Below the pieces are notes generated by a model. It was not told where the DNA came from. It did not search any database and worked only from the letters and a program-made list of their open reading frames with translations. From NCBI GenBank assembly GCA_022478985.1, contig JAKSZP010014534.1, forward strand, positions 1 to 64,000: 64,000 nt of DNA. Reading direction: 5' to 3'. Of the stretch, positions 53,930 to 64,000 are shown one piece after another (positions within the stretch are counted from its first letter, which is position 1; each line of letters begins with the position of its first letter). A program made the translations under genes and the position numbers. Origin of the DNA: Massospora cicadina (taxonomy: Eukaryota; Entomophthoromycota; Entomophthoromycetes; Entomophthorales; Entomophthoraceae).

Positions 53930-54330
53930 GCTGGGGTCATCCCAAAAGAAGAAACCTCCAAGTAGAATAGTCTGGGGGAAGGGCAAGCCTTGGGTTAGTT
54001 TTGAGGAATTGCTTCCTTTTGGTTGGGGTGCATGGCATGTAGATGCTTGCTATCAAGATTTTGTTGTCCTGCCATGAGACTGTTGCTACCATGATGCGGA
54101 TGTACAGATGGTAAATCAGATATAACAATTTTTTTGTGATTGTGGACAACCACCCTACAATGGGATGTCCATAACAACTGGGATGGGGAGACCCTGGCTG
54201 CCAGGATTCTTCACCCCTTGAAGACAGTGGGTTTCTTGGATGGTCAAGATAGCTAAAGGGGGTACCTCTGAAAGTCCAGCTTATTGGCTTGGAATGATTA
54301 AGCCCTGGATCTCATGATGTTTAGCATCCC
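53930..54330 (-). pseudogene. LN-5 endonuclease remnant
   Basis: 53937-54149 encodes ILIASIYMPCTPTKRKQFL, matching the NIYAPNG block of LN-2. The GDMN block appears degraded to a GGFFFWDD-like string in another frame. The catalytic Glu block is not clear. Confidence 0.6.
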
Positions 54331-54439
54331 TAAGGTTACTGAGGTTCCCATGGCGCCTCAGGAGTTTTTGGGAGGGCCATCTGGACCTATCTTTCTCACC
54401 AACTCTAGTATTGGCTCCAGGTGACTGAGCCACGCCCAC

Positions 54440-55770
54440 CTGTGCGGGTGTTAAATCCCTTTTCCCTTTGCTGATTTCACGCAGGTCTTACTGAGGGGAG
54501 TGGGTTTGGTTGCTTTCTTCCGCTTGTGTCTCGTGGTGATAGTTCTTGTGCTAGTTAATCTCTGTGTTTTTGGGGCTTGACCCTATATGTGTGACCCACA
54601 TGTGCACCAACGGTGGAGCTCAATTCTCTGTATAAATTTTAATTTATTGGTGTCACTTGGCGTTTCAGTTGAATCTTTATGAATTGTTTTGTAATAAGTC
54701 ATTGATCCAATTGGTTGGCTCAGAAATTTCCTCCAAATCTTCCGGTTTTTGGCTGGAGGTAATGGAGGAGGTTGCAAGCAATGCTTCATGGCCAATACAT
54801 GTTTGTGAGCCTTCTGTGCCATTTTGCGCATTTTGTGTGAGACTGGGTCTATGATAATGTAGTGCCCTTCCTCTTCTCAGAGGAAGGCGCGATTAGTGTC
54901 AATGTTTGAGGAAAGCTTCGTTAACTTTAGCTATAATGTCATTGCAAAAGTTGGGGACCACTAGGCCACTTTAACAGGGCATGCATGTATCTTGTGACCC
55001 AAGGCGGTGCATTAGTTACAAATTGGTAGTGCGCTTTCCAGTGTGATGTGGAAACACCTTTGAAACACCCCATCAGGAAATGGGGAACACCAGTGTGTGT
55101 AAGAATTTCATGAGGTCTTTAATTACCTCAGAGAGCAGGTTGATTATGGCTATTGCCTTACCTGTGCATAGGTTAGGCATCAGGTGGAACCTATGAAGCT
55201 CAGATTGTTTAGTCTCACCAAAGCTGGAGAGTCCAGCGCAGTGCTCTTACTCAATTATCTTACAACTGAGATTGGATGGAGCAAATCAAATGAGATGAAC
55301 AAAGTTTATTCCCTGTTCCATCTGGTGTGCACAGTGTGCATAACTCATTTGACTTTAGGGAGGTCAATTATGATGCAGATTCTTGTGGTGGCATCTGCAT
55401 CATCTTTGGTTTAGAATCTCATGTCAATCTAGCCAAGGTGGAATGTATGGGTGGTAACATACACTGAGTGTGGGAATAGGGTGTCATGTGCTTTGACCAC
55501 TTTCTCCCATAAGGTTGGAGAATCCACCTCTAGGTAGAGTCAGAGCCCATGTACTACTAGTTGAGAGTTATTGAGAATATTGAATTTTAAGATATGCATT
55601 TTGTTTATTTGTGAACTTCAAGAACCCTTGACGGTGTCTGGGTTTGTGATTTCTTTGATGCAATGTTTCCTGGTCCTGCCCCAGGGCGTTTCTTGCCCTT
55701 TGGTGCACCATTTTTCCCATAGCCAATTACTTCTCTCTCCAAGTTTTAATTTTTTATTTTCATCACCCAT
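54440..55770 (-). pseudogene. LN-5 ORF1 remnant
   Basis: The likely start is near 55768 (MGDENKKLKLGERSNWLWEK). A CCHC-type block reading CTALGHKIHACPVK lies near 54985-55025 with an upstream in-frame stop. The piece 54583-54831 (MRKMAQKAHKHVLAMKHCL) forms the basic tail. The order agrees with LN-2 ORF1. Confidence 0.6.
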
Positions 55771-55800
55771 CTCTACTCTTTGATTACAAAATTTTCTTTC

Positions 55801-57981
55801 TAATTAAATGTTTATAGCTAAAGTGATTGTTATGGGAAATGAAAACCCATCTAATTAGGAACTTTAGGGCAGGAAGAAAGTAAATAATATATGCAGTTGA
55901 GCAGTATCTAGACAGACAGGAAGTAAATGGAAGATTATGGTATTTAGGACCTTACATAGCTTCCTACCCACCTTAGAGATTATGACTATTCTCAAAGCCT
56001 TATCTATCCTCATAAAACCTAAAAACATGTACTAAGAAAGTATAAATTTTATATTTCTCAAGATCTATTTATAAAAACCTAGAAGGTGCTTTTATATAGT
56101 ATTGTAGGCGGTGTCTCTCTAAGTACTGGCTAGCATCATTTTCATAAGTGATTTTCTTTAAGACAAGATAATTTTAAAGTTATTATATAGTATATGAGAT
56201 AAAACATATGAAATCATATGGCTGTTAAAATTATGTTAATCTACATATTATCAAAAATAGTCGAATTTCTAAAGGTTTCACTGTATAAAATATAGATTAA
56301 ATTATTTTAATTGAGTATGTATAAGTATAGCTAAAAAAATTGAGGCTAAGAATTTTAAATTATGAGCTTATCCACTTTTAATTTTTATCTGCCTCCAAAA
56401 TAAAACTCAACACTAATCCTTTAATTCTAAGAGTTCAGAATATAAATTAATGTTAATTATTAGAAAAATTTCATTACATATAAATCATTATAGAATCAAC
56501 CTTAATCTGTATAGTGGTTTAAACTTGAAAAGTAAATCCAATCTGATAGGAAAAGGTAGTTTATTGTTATATAATAAGAATTTTCTATATCTCTATTTTT
56601 TAATATTTATTGTCATTAAGGTCTTAAAGTTACCAAACCCAATGGAATAAGTTCAAAACTGATTTTTTAGATTTTAATAGTCTGGAAACAAAGTAACGTT
56701 AAAAAATAACAGTTTCTTTATATATGCACTTTTTCAATACTGGTATCAAATATATTTAACATAGAAACTATTTTTATTGTTTACTGTAGAGTTTTGAGGT
56801 TGCATTGAATAGATTGAAGATTAATATAATAATTAGGTGGGTAATAATATGAAGTCTATTATCCTAATTGAGCCCTTAACAACCAATATGAGTATGCTAG
56901 GTGTTGACGTTCCTCCTACTGATAAGTTGAGGGTACTTAAAAATGCTTGAGACTAGGTATAATTATCCCTTTGAATCTAATATCAAGAAGTAGATAATTT
57001 TCGGACAAGGTACCAATTCCTTCACTGGAGTGCATGATTACTTGAGAAACACATGGATAAGGGTAAACTATCCCATTAACTCTAATCTCAAGTTTTACCA
57101 AAGACAAGTATATATGAGAAAACTATCTCTTCCACTCATTTCACAAAAGCTAGTGCAGAATTGTATAATTATCTAAATAAATTCCATATTAAACAGTATA
57201 TTACTAATCTTTTGTCTGCTTTGTTAAATACTAGTAGAATACCTGTGCTTTGCTATGGTGTATATAACATATCAGATATTTTTAAATTATTTTAGCTTTT
57301 ATATTGGTAGAAAGCCATCAATAAGCTCATAAACTATCAAACAAATTAAATATTCCAAACTCAAACCACTTAACCAAAATGAATTAATCCTGACAAATTA
57401 ATAAACCATCAATCACTTACTGGAAACTATTGAGCCCAGTGAATAAGGAAAAAACGAACTGCCACTCAGCAAAATAAATTTTTAAACTTAAAAACACCCA
57501 AATACTACACACCACTTATCAAACCTTAAAGAAAATATTGAATAAAAAGAATATGAAATTCTCAGCCATATTGCTATATAATTAATATTAGAAACATATA
57601 TATGGCTTAGATTTTATATATAACTATCATTAAAATTTATATTGTAATATTAAAAAATGTATATACAAATTCCCAAACTTTATAAAGTACTTGTGAAATG
57701 TTTAGTGATATTTTGATTTTTTGCTCAAGAGATAATATGATATAAATAAGTAACAGAGTAATAGTTTTTAAAGAAAAGTTTAGGCCAATCCTTGTTGATA
57801 CCCAGTTTAACGCAAAATTGTTTAGTGTTTAAAGTATACCAGATGGTCCTAATTGATTCTTTTTTATATTTGTAGATAGCTACTGTAAAAATAAGAAATC
57901 AAATAATATTGATTAAAATGAATTTACCAACCATTCAACCAAACCAATCAACTTATTATATTAACTAAAATATCAACTAAC
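55801..57981. other. AT-rich spacer of 2.2 kb
   Basis: Strongly AT-rich and without any recognisable ORF, RNA gene or repeat. The open stretch 56450-56650 is low-complexity and probably chance. Confidence 0.6.
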
Positions 57982-58264
57982 TTTTCTTTCTCATTGCAAT
58001 CATAAATTGAAACTGATTTGATTCAAGACTAGGTAAGATTGATAATATACTTGAGGAGATTAGTGTGCACCCAATGTTGGTTAGAGGTAGGTTTAGCGTT
58101 GTAAAGGGCATAGGATTGGTCTTTGCACTATCCAAAGTTAGGAAATGCCCCAGTGACACCAGTGGCTAGGACATAACTAAAAAAGCAGCAGTGAGTCTCT
58201 CAACGGAGATTTTAGCTTGGAAAACTAAATTCAACCAATACATCAAGACTCCAGATTCCCAGCA
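57982..58264 (+). mobile_element. LN-4: 5' fragment of a LINE, cut by Gy-E
   Basis: The sequence starts TTTTCTTTCTCATTGC and follows the LN-1 5' end base by base through the GATTAGTGTGCACCCAATG block to the start of ORF1. It stops at Gy-E; the rest is expected beyond the window. It has an ATG at the ORF1 start position where LN-1 has GTG, but stops follow soon. Confidence 0.8.
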
Positions 58265-58824
58265 TGTCGCAATTCTGATATGACTGGACGATAATCCTGG
58301 GACAGTTAAGGCGGTTTGGGAAGAATTCACCAAAATGAGATTAGTTACAATTATTAAAGTGCCTCAAGATGAGGCGATATTGGGATATAATGGGTTTATT
58401 ATTGGATTGCCTCAAAATAGGGCAGTCAGCCAATGTCAACATTCAATGAATACAAATTAATTAGCCTAAAATTTAGGATATAGAGAACTAAAGAATAACA
58501 AGCCAACAAGGAGAATTGGTGGAACCAAATATTCCAAGCTATGAGCATGGTATTGTCTGAAGCCGCTGTCTATAATTGAGATGGGCGTTTAAGTGAGGTT
58601 GGTTGTTAATAGGATAGAGTTAGTAAGACAGTGAGGATCCACTGTGTTTATTATATAAAAATAAAAATTTGTAGTGGGAGCGAGTGCCCCATAGTTATTA
58701 TATTAAGTTTATTCTGTTGTTACCAAGGGTCACAGTTGTAATAACATTTGTCCTATTGCTCAGTGGGCTAAACCCTGTGCAAATCCCTTATAGCATATCT
58801 CCAGGATTCCACCAAATTAGAACA
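58265..58824 (+). repeat. Gy-E left LTR
   Basis: 560 bp, starting TGTCGC and ending GAACA. The same start region is repeated at 63789 as TGTCATGATTATGATATG. Confidence 0.9.
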
Positions 58825-58825
58825 G

Positions 58826-58842
58826 TGGTGCTCACTACAGGG
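58826..58842 (+). promoter_or_regulatory. Gy-E primer-binding site
   Basis: TGGTGCTCACTACAGGG follows the LTR after one base, as in Gy-C. Confidence 0.7.
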
Positions 58843-58887
58843 GGCCTATTGACCAGTAATAAAATAATAAAAACTCAGTTGCCTGCT

Positions 58888-59880
58888 ATGTCACATCTAG
58901 GTTGCTTTGATAAAAGTTCTCACGACACAATGGGGCCATTGCATATGAGGAGTTGAAACTTGCATTGGACACTGTGCTCAAAAGACAAGATAAGCTGCTC
59001 CAGAAAGTCTGCCATAATAAGCTTCTGCCATTTGTTTGCCAAGGAAATATTTATGGGTTCTTTCAATGATTTGAGTTTGCTACTGAAGAAGCCTCGGACT
59101 GGTGAAAGGCAAAACTGTTGATTTCCACCTTGGATGTCAGAAGTGCTGATCAAGTTGTTTGTTACCTTCCAGATAGTTCCGTTACATACCAATAAATCAA
59201 GGAGATGATGCTGCGGTTGTTTGGCAGAACTGCAAAGATGTCATAGCCGAAAGCTGATTTTTTGACCATCAGGTTTCAGCGAAATGAGACTCTCACCGCA
59301 TTTGCTGAGTGGTTTATGGCAGAAGCACATGTGTTGATTGGGGCTGGGATTCTAGCTGAAGCTGATGTATGCATTGCAATGGCCTCTGCAGTGAAGCCAT
59401 ATCCCGAGATTTACAATGTCATGACCTCATTGTTAAAGGAGGATGAACCTCTTCTTAAACTTGTTCATTTTTTACGTCGTTTAGCTGTAACTTTCCCTCC
59501 ACCCAATATTGAGCAGATTCACACTGTCGCCATGGCCAACCCTAACCATGGGGGAAGCAACCAGTCAACGCAGATTATGCCAGGATACTCCCTGCAGCCC
59601 AACATATGTCCCATAACTACTGAGCGACAACTGACCAACTACTACTTTGGCCCTAACTATGCTGATCAACAGCAGGCAGTCTACCAATGTGGGTCTGGTT
59701 ACACAGATCATCTTTAGAATAATTTTCCAAGTGGGCCAACTTATATCAATCACAGACATAGGCCCTCTGTAATAAGTTGTTTTAATTGTGGTCGCACTGG
59801 GCACATGGGGCAATAATGCCCCTACTGACAGATCCCTTACGTACAACAGGATCAAAATTATCAATGAAAAGTTCAAGCAG
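58888..59880 (+). pseudogene. Gy-E gag
   Basis: The probable start is the ATG at 58888 (MSHLGCFDK). After frameshifts, 59262-59717 is open for 151 codons: FQRNETLTAFAEWFMAEAHV and LVHFLRRLAVTFPPPNIEQI match Gy-C gag. A zinc knuckle CFNCGRTGHMGQ with a TAA before the last Cys is at about 59778-59825. It would form the capsid and bind RNA. Confidence 0.82.
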
Positions 59881-60269
59881 AGTAGAGATGGGACTCTCTA
59901 CTTTTGCTATTTCAATTTCATAAGTCCCACCTGAATCTATTGTATTGAAGGCAGTAGAAAACTCCCAGTATGACGATACACTTCTCTACCAACAGCTAGT
60001 TGGAGTAAATGTGTTGATCCATGTACAATTCAAAGAAATGGCTAACACAGGGTTTCTGGAGCAACCAAAGCCTTAAACTGCCAAATGTTTGACCAAAATC
60101 TGTCAGACCAGATAGAACCATTTGCAGATGCGTTGTTTCTAATAGAAGTAGAGGACGCCTTTCCAGTGGACGCTATTATAACTTGACACCCTAAAGTTGG
60201 TACGGGTATTATAGGATTCCTGGGAAAACGTAAACCGCTGAACATACACATAGTAAATAGCTGGCATTC

Positions 60270-60560
60270 ATCTTACTTGGAGTGCACTTACTGTGACATT
60301 GTATAGCCAAAACCCAAGTATGAGCTATAATTGGTATGGGCGCTCCTGGAAAAGATTGTCTCCACTAAGTTGATGGCAAAGTTGTCTTTAAAAACCGACA
60401 TAGAACATGGGATGGTGTATGGGACCGCTGGAATGGAAACCACGGTCTCTGAGGGAGCATATAGCGCGCTTCCTTTGCATTTTGGATCAATTGTTATTGT
60501 GGCTCCGGCGGTAGTATTACCAAATAGCAACTATGATCTGCTAATTTAAACTTCTTTTAT
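60270..60560 (+). pseudogene. Gy-E protease remnant
   Basis: The active-site segment reads IIGMGAP where Gy-C has IIDTGAP, so the catalytic Asp is lost. 60331-60549 then encodes TKLMAKLSLKTDIEHGMVYG and VVLPNSNYDLLI, the second conserved block. Confidence 0.78.
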
Positions 60561-60639
60561 GTGACACTATGGGACTGCCGTTGACATGATGGAAAGACCC
60601 TAGACATCCTGGGACAACAGATCCCCACCTATTTTACTT

Positions 60640-61330
60640 CCAGCAGAGTTCCAGATGACCCAGTTCGCTCTAGTCAAATTAATCTCGCCTATAGCAAAGG
60701 TGTGATTCCTGTAAAATATTGGTGGATGAAGCGCAAGACCTGAACGCTCCAAAACCAGATTTACAAGTACAAAGGGATTCCGCTATGGGCTGCAAACGCT
60801 TTTACTATCCCTTCTGGGCATCAGGTCATAATTGGGACAAAGCTTGAAATTGATATACCGGGAGGTCTGTACAGAGAGGTTGTGGGGCCCTATCAACAAT
60901 TGTGACTCAAACGTCATGTGACTCCTGGGTTAATGTTACCAGGGCAGGGGGAAGTAAAGTTTTTGGTAGCAAATCTGCAGGAGGAGGTGATGAAGATTCA
61001 GCGGCACCAAGTGGTAGCTTACCTGAATTTGATCCCTATTGATGAGGTCTACCAGATACACGACTTTGGTTCTTTGAAATCTCAGCTTGCCTTTAATAAC
61101 TACCTTTGACGTAATGACTGTGGTTCCTTGGGAGGTGCTAACTGGTCTAGTGGAGGATCAGAAGGACAGGATGTTGCATCTTTTTGAGAAGTACCACATC
61201 ATTTTTGCAAATGACAATCATGGCTTGAGTTGCGCTCATGGGGTTGTGCATCAGGTGAATATGGGAGACCACCCTCCTATCAGGTCATGGCCTATCCATC
61301 ACTCAAAGGCAGTGGAAGAAGTTGTATATG
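60640..61330 (+). pseudogene. Gy-E protease-RT linker
   Basis: The blocks VVAYLNLIPIDEVYQIHDFG (60918-61109) and CAHGVVHQVNMGDHPPIRSW (61087-61386) match Gy-C. The second is the segment just upstream of the RT fingers. Confidence 0.6.
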
Positions 61331-61339
61331 TAGAAATAG

Positions 61340-62105
61340 ATACATTGGTGGATCAAGGAATGTTGGAGCCCTCAAAGAGTCCCTAGCATCCACATTCTGC
61401 TAATTGTCAAAAAGAAACATGGCTCCAATTGAGCAGTAATTGATTGTTGGAAGCTTAACAGCATTACAAAAAAATTCATACCCGCTTCCATGAATCAATG
61501 ATGCTTTAGATTGGTTAGGTGAGGCCAAGTATCTCTCTGCTATGGACTTGATATTGGGTACTGGCAGATTGATTTGCCAGCGGCAGAATAAGAAAAGTGC
61601 GCTATAATCACCTCAAAGGGATTGTTCCAGCCTACACATATGTCACAGGGTTTGTGCAATGCCCCCGCTATGTTCCAGCGAGCTATGGACACTATTTTGG
61701 GTGACCTAAAGCTGTCTTGCGTTCTTGTCTACCTTGACAATATCAACGTGTTTTTGCGGACGTTCACTAAGCATCTTGGATACAGCTGGAGCAAGTGTTT
61801 CGCCGTCTTGGTGATGCTAATATCAAGATTAAGCCCCAAAAGTGCCACTTTTTTAAGGAACAAATGGAATACCTCAGCTTCGTGGTAGACTCCAAAGGGC
61901 TTAGCCCTCAGCCAGCCAAGGTGGAAGCTATCCGAAAGATGACTCAGCCATGCACTAAGCGGGATATTCAGGTGTTCTTGGGGATGGTCAGTTACTACCA
62001 GTGGTTCATCCCCATCTTCAGCTGTATCAAGGCTCCATTCTTTGAGCTACTTAAGAAAAACGCGTCCTCAACTGGAAGGATTGATGTCAAACTGCTTTTG
62101 ATGTA
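61340..62105 (+). pseudogene. Gy-E reverse transcriptase remnant
   Basis: LFQPTHMSQGLCNAPAMFQ and the catalytic block LVYLDNINVF (YLDNI at 61730-61744) are clear; the second catalytic Asp is replaced by Asn. IKPQKCHFFKEQMEYLSFVV and FLGMVSYYQWFIPIFS form the connection. Earlier blocks are broken by stops. Confidence 0.9.
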
Positions 62106-62109
62106 ATAC

Positions 62110-62560
62110 AAACTGCATTGGCTAGCACGCCTGTTTTGCAATACCCCAATCTTGAAAAAGAGTTTATTGTGCAAACGGACGCTTCACTTTCTGCTTTAGG
62201 GGCTGTTTTATCCCAAAAAGATGATGACGGTGTGGAGCACCCTATTGCATATTGTAGCTGCAGTTCAACCAGCCCTGAACAGAATTACACCGTGACTGAG
62301 CGGGAGTGTTTAGAAGTAATCTATGCATATAAACAATTCGGGTCTACCACCACAGGGGTAAATTTAAAGTGGTAATGGATCATGTCTCCTTGCACTGGCT
62401 ACAGAATCTGCGGGTTCCTGAAGGGTGACTTGCGCAATAGGCTTTGAAGCTCCAAGCATATGATTGTGAGATCATGCATCAGCCAGGGTCAAAACATCAG
62501 AATGCGGACTGTCTTTCCCAATTACCCACTGTTGCCATTACAGCAGATGTGGCGGATATA
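62110..62560 (+). pseudogene. Gy-E RNase H remnant
   Basis: QTDASLSALGAVLSQKDDDG and VTERECLEVIYAYKQF carry the Asp and Glu positions. The end block HQNADCLSQLP is in another frame near 62490-62530. Confidence 0.85.
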
Positions 62561-62689
62561 ATGTATGATAAGATGCTTGTGGGAAAATATCACAATAACT
62601 GCCACCTGTGATCAAAGTGTTAGATGGTCTTAGGCAGGATATCTTCTTGCACAATGTGGAATTATTTAAGCGAATTGGGGAATCAACGC

Positions 62690-63710
62690 TGAGTTTTCCA
62701 AAACCCTCTGCCAGGCCTGCGATAATAATGTATGCCCATAGAGCAGTAGGTCATGGAGGGTTGAAAAAGATGCTGGAGTTCTTGTGACCCCGCTACTATT
62801 GGGAGAGTATGCACTATGATGTGCTTAAGACGGTTGGTTGTTGCCATCAGTGCCAAGTGGAGAAACCATTCCACTGAAAGAACACCTACCAGCTATTCAA
62901 GCCTTGGTTCTCATGCCATACTGTTTCATTAGATGTGGTGGGGTCTCTGCCGATTGGAACAAACTGCTCCAAATATATAATAATCGCCATCGACCATTTG
63001 ACCAGATGGGTAGAAGCAAGGGCTATAAAGGTCTTGGGGGCTGTCATCACTGCCAAGTTTATTATGGAGTGTGTTATACAGCAACACGTCTGACCACAGT
63101 TCAATCTGACGGATAATGGAACCAACTTAACTTTGCATATATTGCCAAGGTTAAATGAGTTGATGGCGATCTTCAGGGTTTTGACCACCCCCTACCACCC
63201 TGAATCTAACGGTATGGTGGAACGGGTCATTGGGACCTTGGTTAATATTCTACACAAGCTTGTAAATAAGTGGCCATCAGATTGGAGCACCCTTTTATCC
63301 ACCACTGTCTTTGTGTACAATATCAGCTACCACTCAGCAACTGGTGAAACCATTCCAATTGCCCTATGGACGACATACAGTGCTACTTGCATTTCTTTAC
63401 TCCTGTTTGGAGGATACCGGTGGAAATGATTCCCACCGCTATTTGTCTGCCTTAACCAACACGCTGATTAAACTCCAAACTGAGGCATATTCCACTAGTC
63501 TGGCCAAGAAGATTTGTGATCATACAACTGACCAAGACAGACGCAGCAGTCTTCTACAGTTTGGGGTAGCGAAGTTGGTCCTGTTTCATGACCAACATGG
63601 GTTTGGAAGAAGGAACAAGCTCGCCAGTATATGGAGCGGACCATTTGAGATCATTGAGAAAACTGGGTCTGACACCTACACCATTAAGGAACCTGCGAGG
63701 GAGATCTAAT
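62690..63710 (+). pseudogene. Gy-E integrase remnant
   Basis: The zinc domain (AHRAVGHGGLKK, then CCHQCQ) precedes a core with LDVVGSLPIG, a shifted NLTDNGTN and ESNGMVERVIGTLVNIL. All three acidic positions are therefore still readable, though in different frames. The tail 63311-63709 includes LKICDHT-like and FEIIEKTGSDTYTIKEPARE, the C-terminal region. Confidence 0.88.
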
Positions 63711-63772
63711 TATGACATAGGGTACACGTGAAGTTCCTTTGACCATACAAACAATAGGAGCCTTATTGTCCA

Positions 63773-63788
63773 GTCAAGGAGGGGGTAA
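63773..63788 (+). promoter_or_regulatory. Gy-E polypurine tract
   Basis: CAAGGAGGGGGTAA directly precedes the right LTR, as in Gy-C. Confidence 0.8.
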
Positions 63789-64000
63789 TGTCATGATTAT
63801 GATATGACTGAACGATAATCCTGGGACAGCTAGGGTGGCTTGGGAAGAATCCGCCGAAATGAGATTAGTTACGATTATTTTAGTGCCTTGAGACAAAGCA
63901 ATATTGGGTTATATTGGGTATATTATTGGATTGCCTCAAAATAAGGTAATCTGGAGATGTCGACATTTAAAGAATATAAATTAAATCGCCTACAATTTAG
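63789..64000 (+). repeat. Gy-E right LTR (truncated by window end)
   Basis: The first 212 bp align with the left LTR from 58265. Confidence 0.9.

Larger units (their letters stand above)
50650..55800 (-). mobile_element. LN-5: decayed LINE of a divergent subfamily
   Basis: Minus-strand LINE with the same ORF1-EN-RT-zinc order as LN-1 to LN-3, but clearly divergent at the protein level. The folded 3' tail is at 50670-50696. The 5' limit is approximate because no target-site duplication was found. ORFs are short and interrupted throughout. Confidence 0.85.
58265..64000 (+). mobile_element. Gy-E: Ty3/gypsy element, right end outside window
   Basis: The left LTR is 58265-58824, and the right LTR begins at 63789 and leaves the window. 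Internal domains match Gy-C in order and sequence, but the LTRs are clearly different (TGTCGCAATTC start), so it is a sister subfamily. It is inserted into LN-4. Stops and frameshifts are common, and the RT catalytic motif is mutated. Confidence 0.93.

Noticed and set aside
56880..57130. Degenerate repeats around ATTATCCC/ACTATCCC in the AT-rich spacer
   Set aside because: Too short and irregular to call a tandem repeat or element.
1..64000. Host protein-coding genes
   Set aside because: Every longer open frame could be placed inside a transposon domain or was a shadow of one. Remaining ORFs are short, low-complexity and without recognisable blocks.
1..64000. CRISPR arrays, bacterial operons or ribosome-binding sites
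   Set aside because: No regularly spaced short repeats and no prokaryotic gene layout; content is clearly eukaryotic retroelements.

Overview
This window looks like a repeat-dense stretch of a eukaryotic nuclear genome. I found no host protein-coding gene, tRNA, rRNA or CRISPR array that I could support. Almost everything readable is a retrotransposon or its remains: four Ty3/gypsy LTR elements (labelled here Gy-A, Gy-C, Gy-D, Gy-E), one probable non-autonomous LTR element (B), five LINE copies (LN-1 to LN-5) and four copies of a short ORF1-only relative of the LINEs (HL-a to HL-d). Gy-D has a chromodomain-like tail, and the LINEs have an L1/Tad-like EN-RT plan with a C-terminal zinc motif. 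A fungus with a transposon-swollen genome fits best, but this is inference and no species can be named. Nearly all coding sequence is broken by stops and frameshifts.

Layout: 1-7121 Gy-A; 8010-11826 HL-a (minus) interrupted by element B (8563-10495); 12228-17431 LN-1 (plus); 17706-19641 HL-b (minus); 19701-27718 HL-c (plus) interrupted by Gy-C (21168-27259); 28918-34193 LN-2 (minus); 34254-39483 LN-3 (minus); 40405-40808 HL-d (plus, 5'-truncated); 41298-50033 Gy-D (plus) whose left LTR carries an inverted solo LTR of its own family (42230-43657); about 50650-55800 LN-5 (minus, divergent); 57982-58264 start of LN-4 (plus), interrupted by Gy-E (58265 to beyond the window end). AT-rich spacers lie between them. 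Target-site duplications support most boundaries: 5 bp for LTR elements (CATGC for Gy-C) and 9-16 bp for LINE-type insertions.

The most interesting material is a set of relationships between elements. (1) The HL copies are about 1.9 kb, encode an ORF1-like protein plus a C-terminal domain with a conserved ADxPTPxLSA motif, and contain no endonuclease or reverse transcriptase. They end in the same folded 3' tail as the LINEs, so they look like half-LINEs that borrow LINE machinery. HL-d has a perfect 14-bp target-site duplication and an open reading frame. (2) The 3' tails of three LINE/HL families can fold into the same two-tier stem-loop, with paired changes in the outer stem (GGAAG/CTTCC, GGTA/TACC, GTAG/CTAC). 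(3) Three tiny insertions of 24-47 nt, each flanked by a 15-17 bp direct repeat, share one 3' sequence ending in CTAGTxCTAA plus A residues. They look like extremely 5'-truncated copies of an unseen SINE-like RNA.

Other points: the Gy-D LTR (1.43 kb) contains an open U3 reading frame and apparently the start codon of gag in U5; the Gy-A gag has a collagen-like Gly-X-Y stretch between coiled coils; Gy-A, Gy-C and Gy-E share the primer-binding-site core TGGTGCTC.
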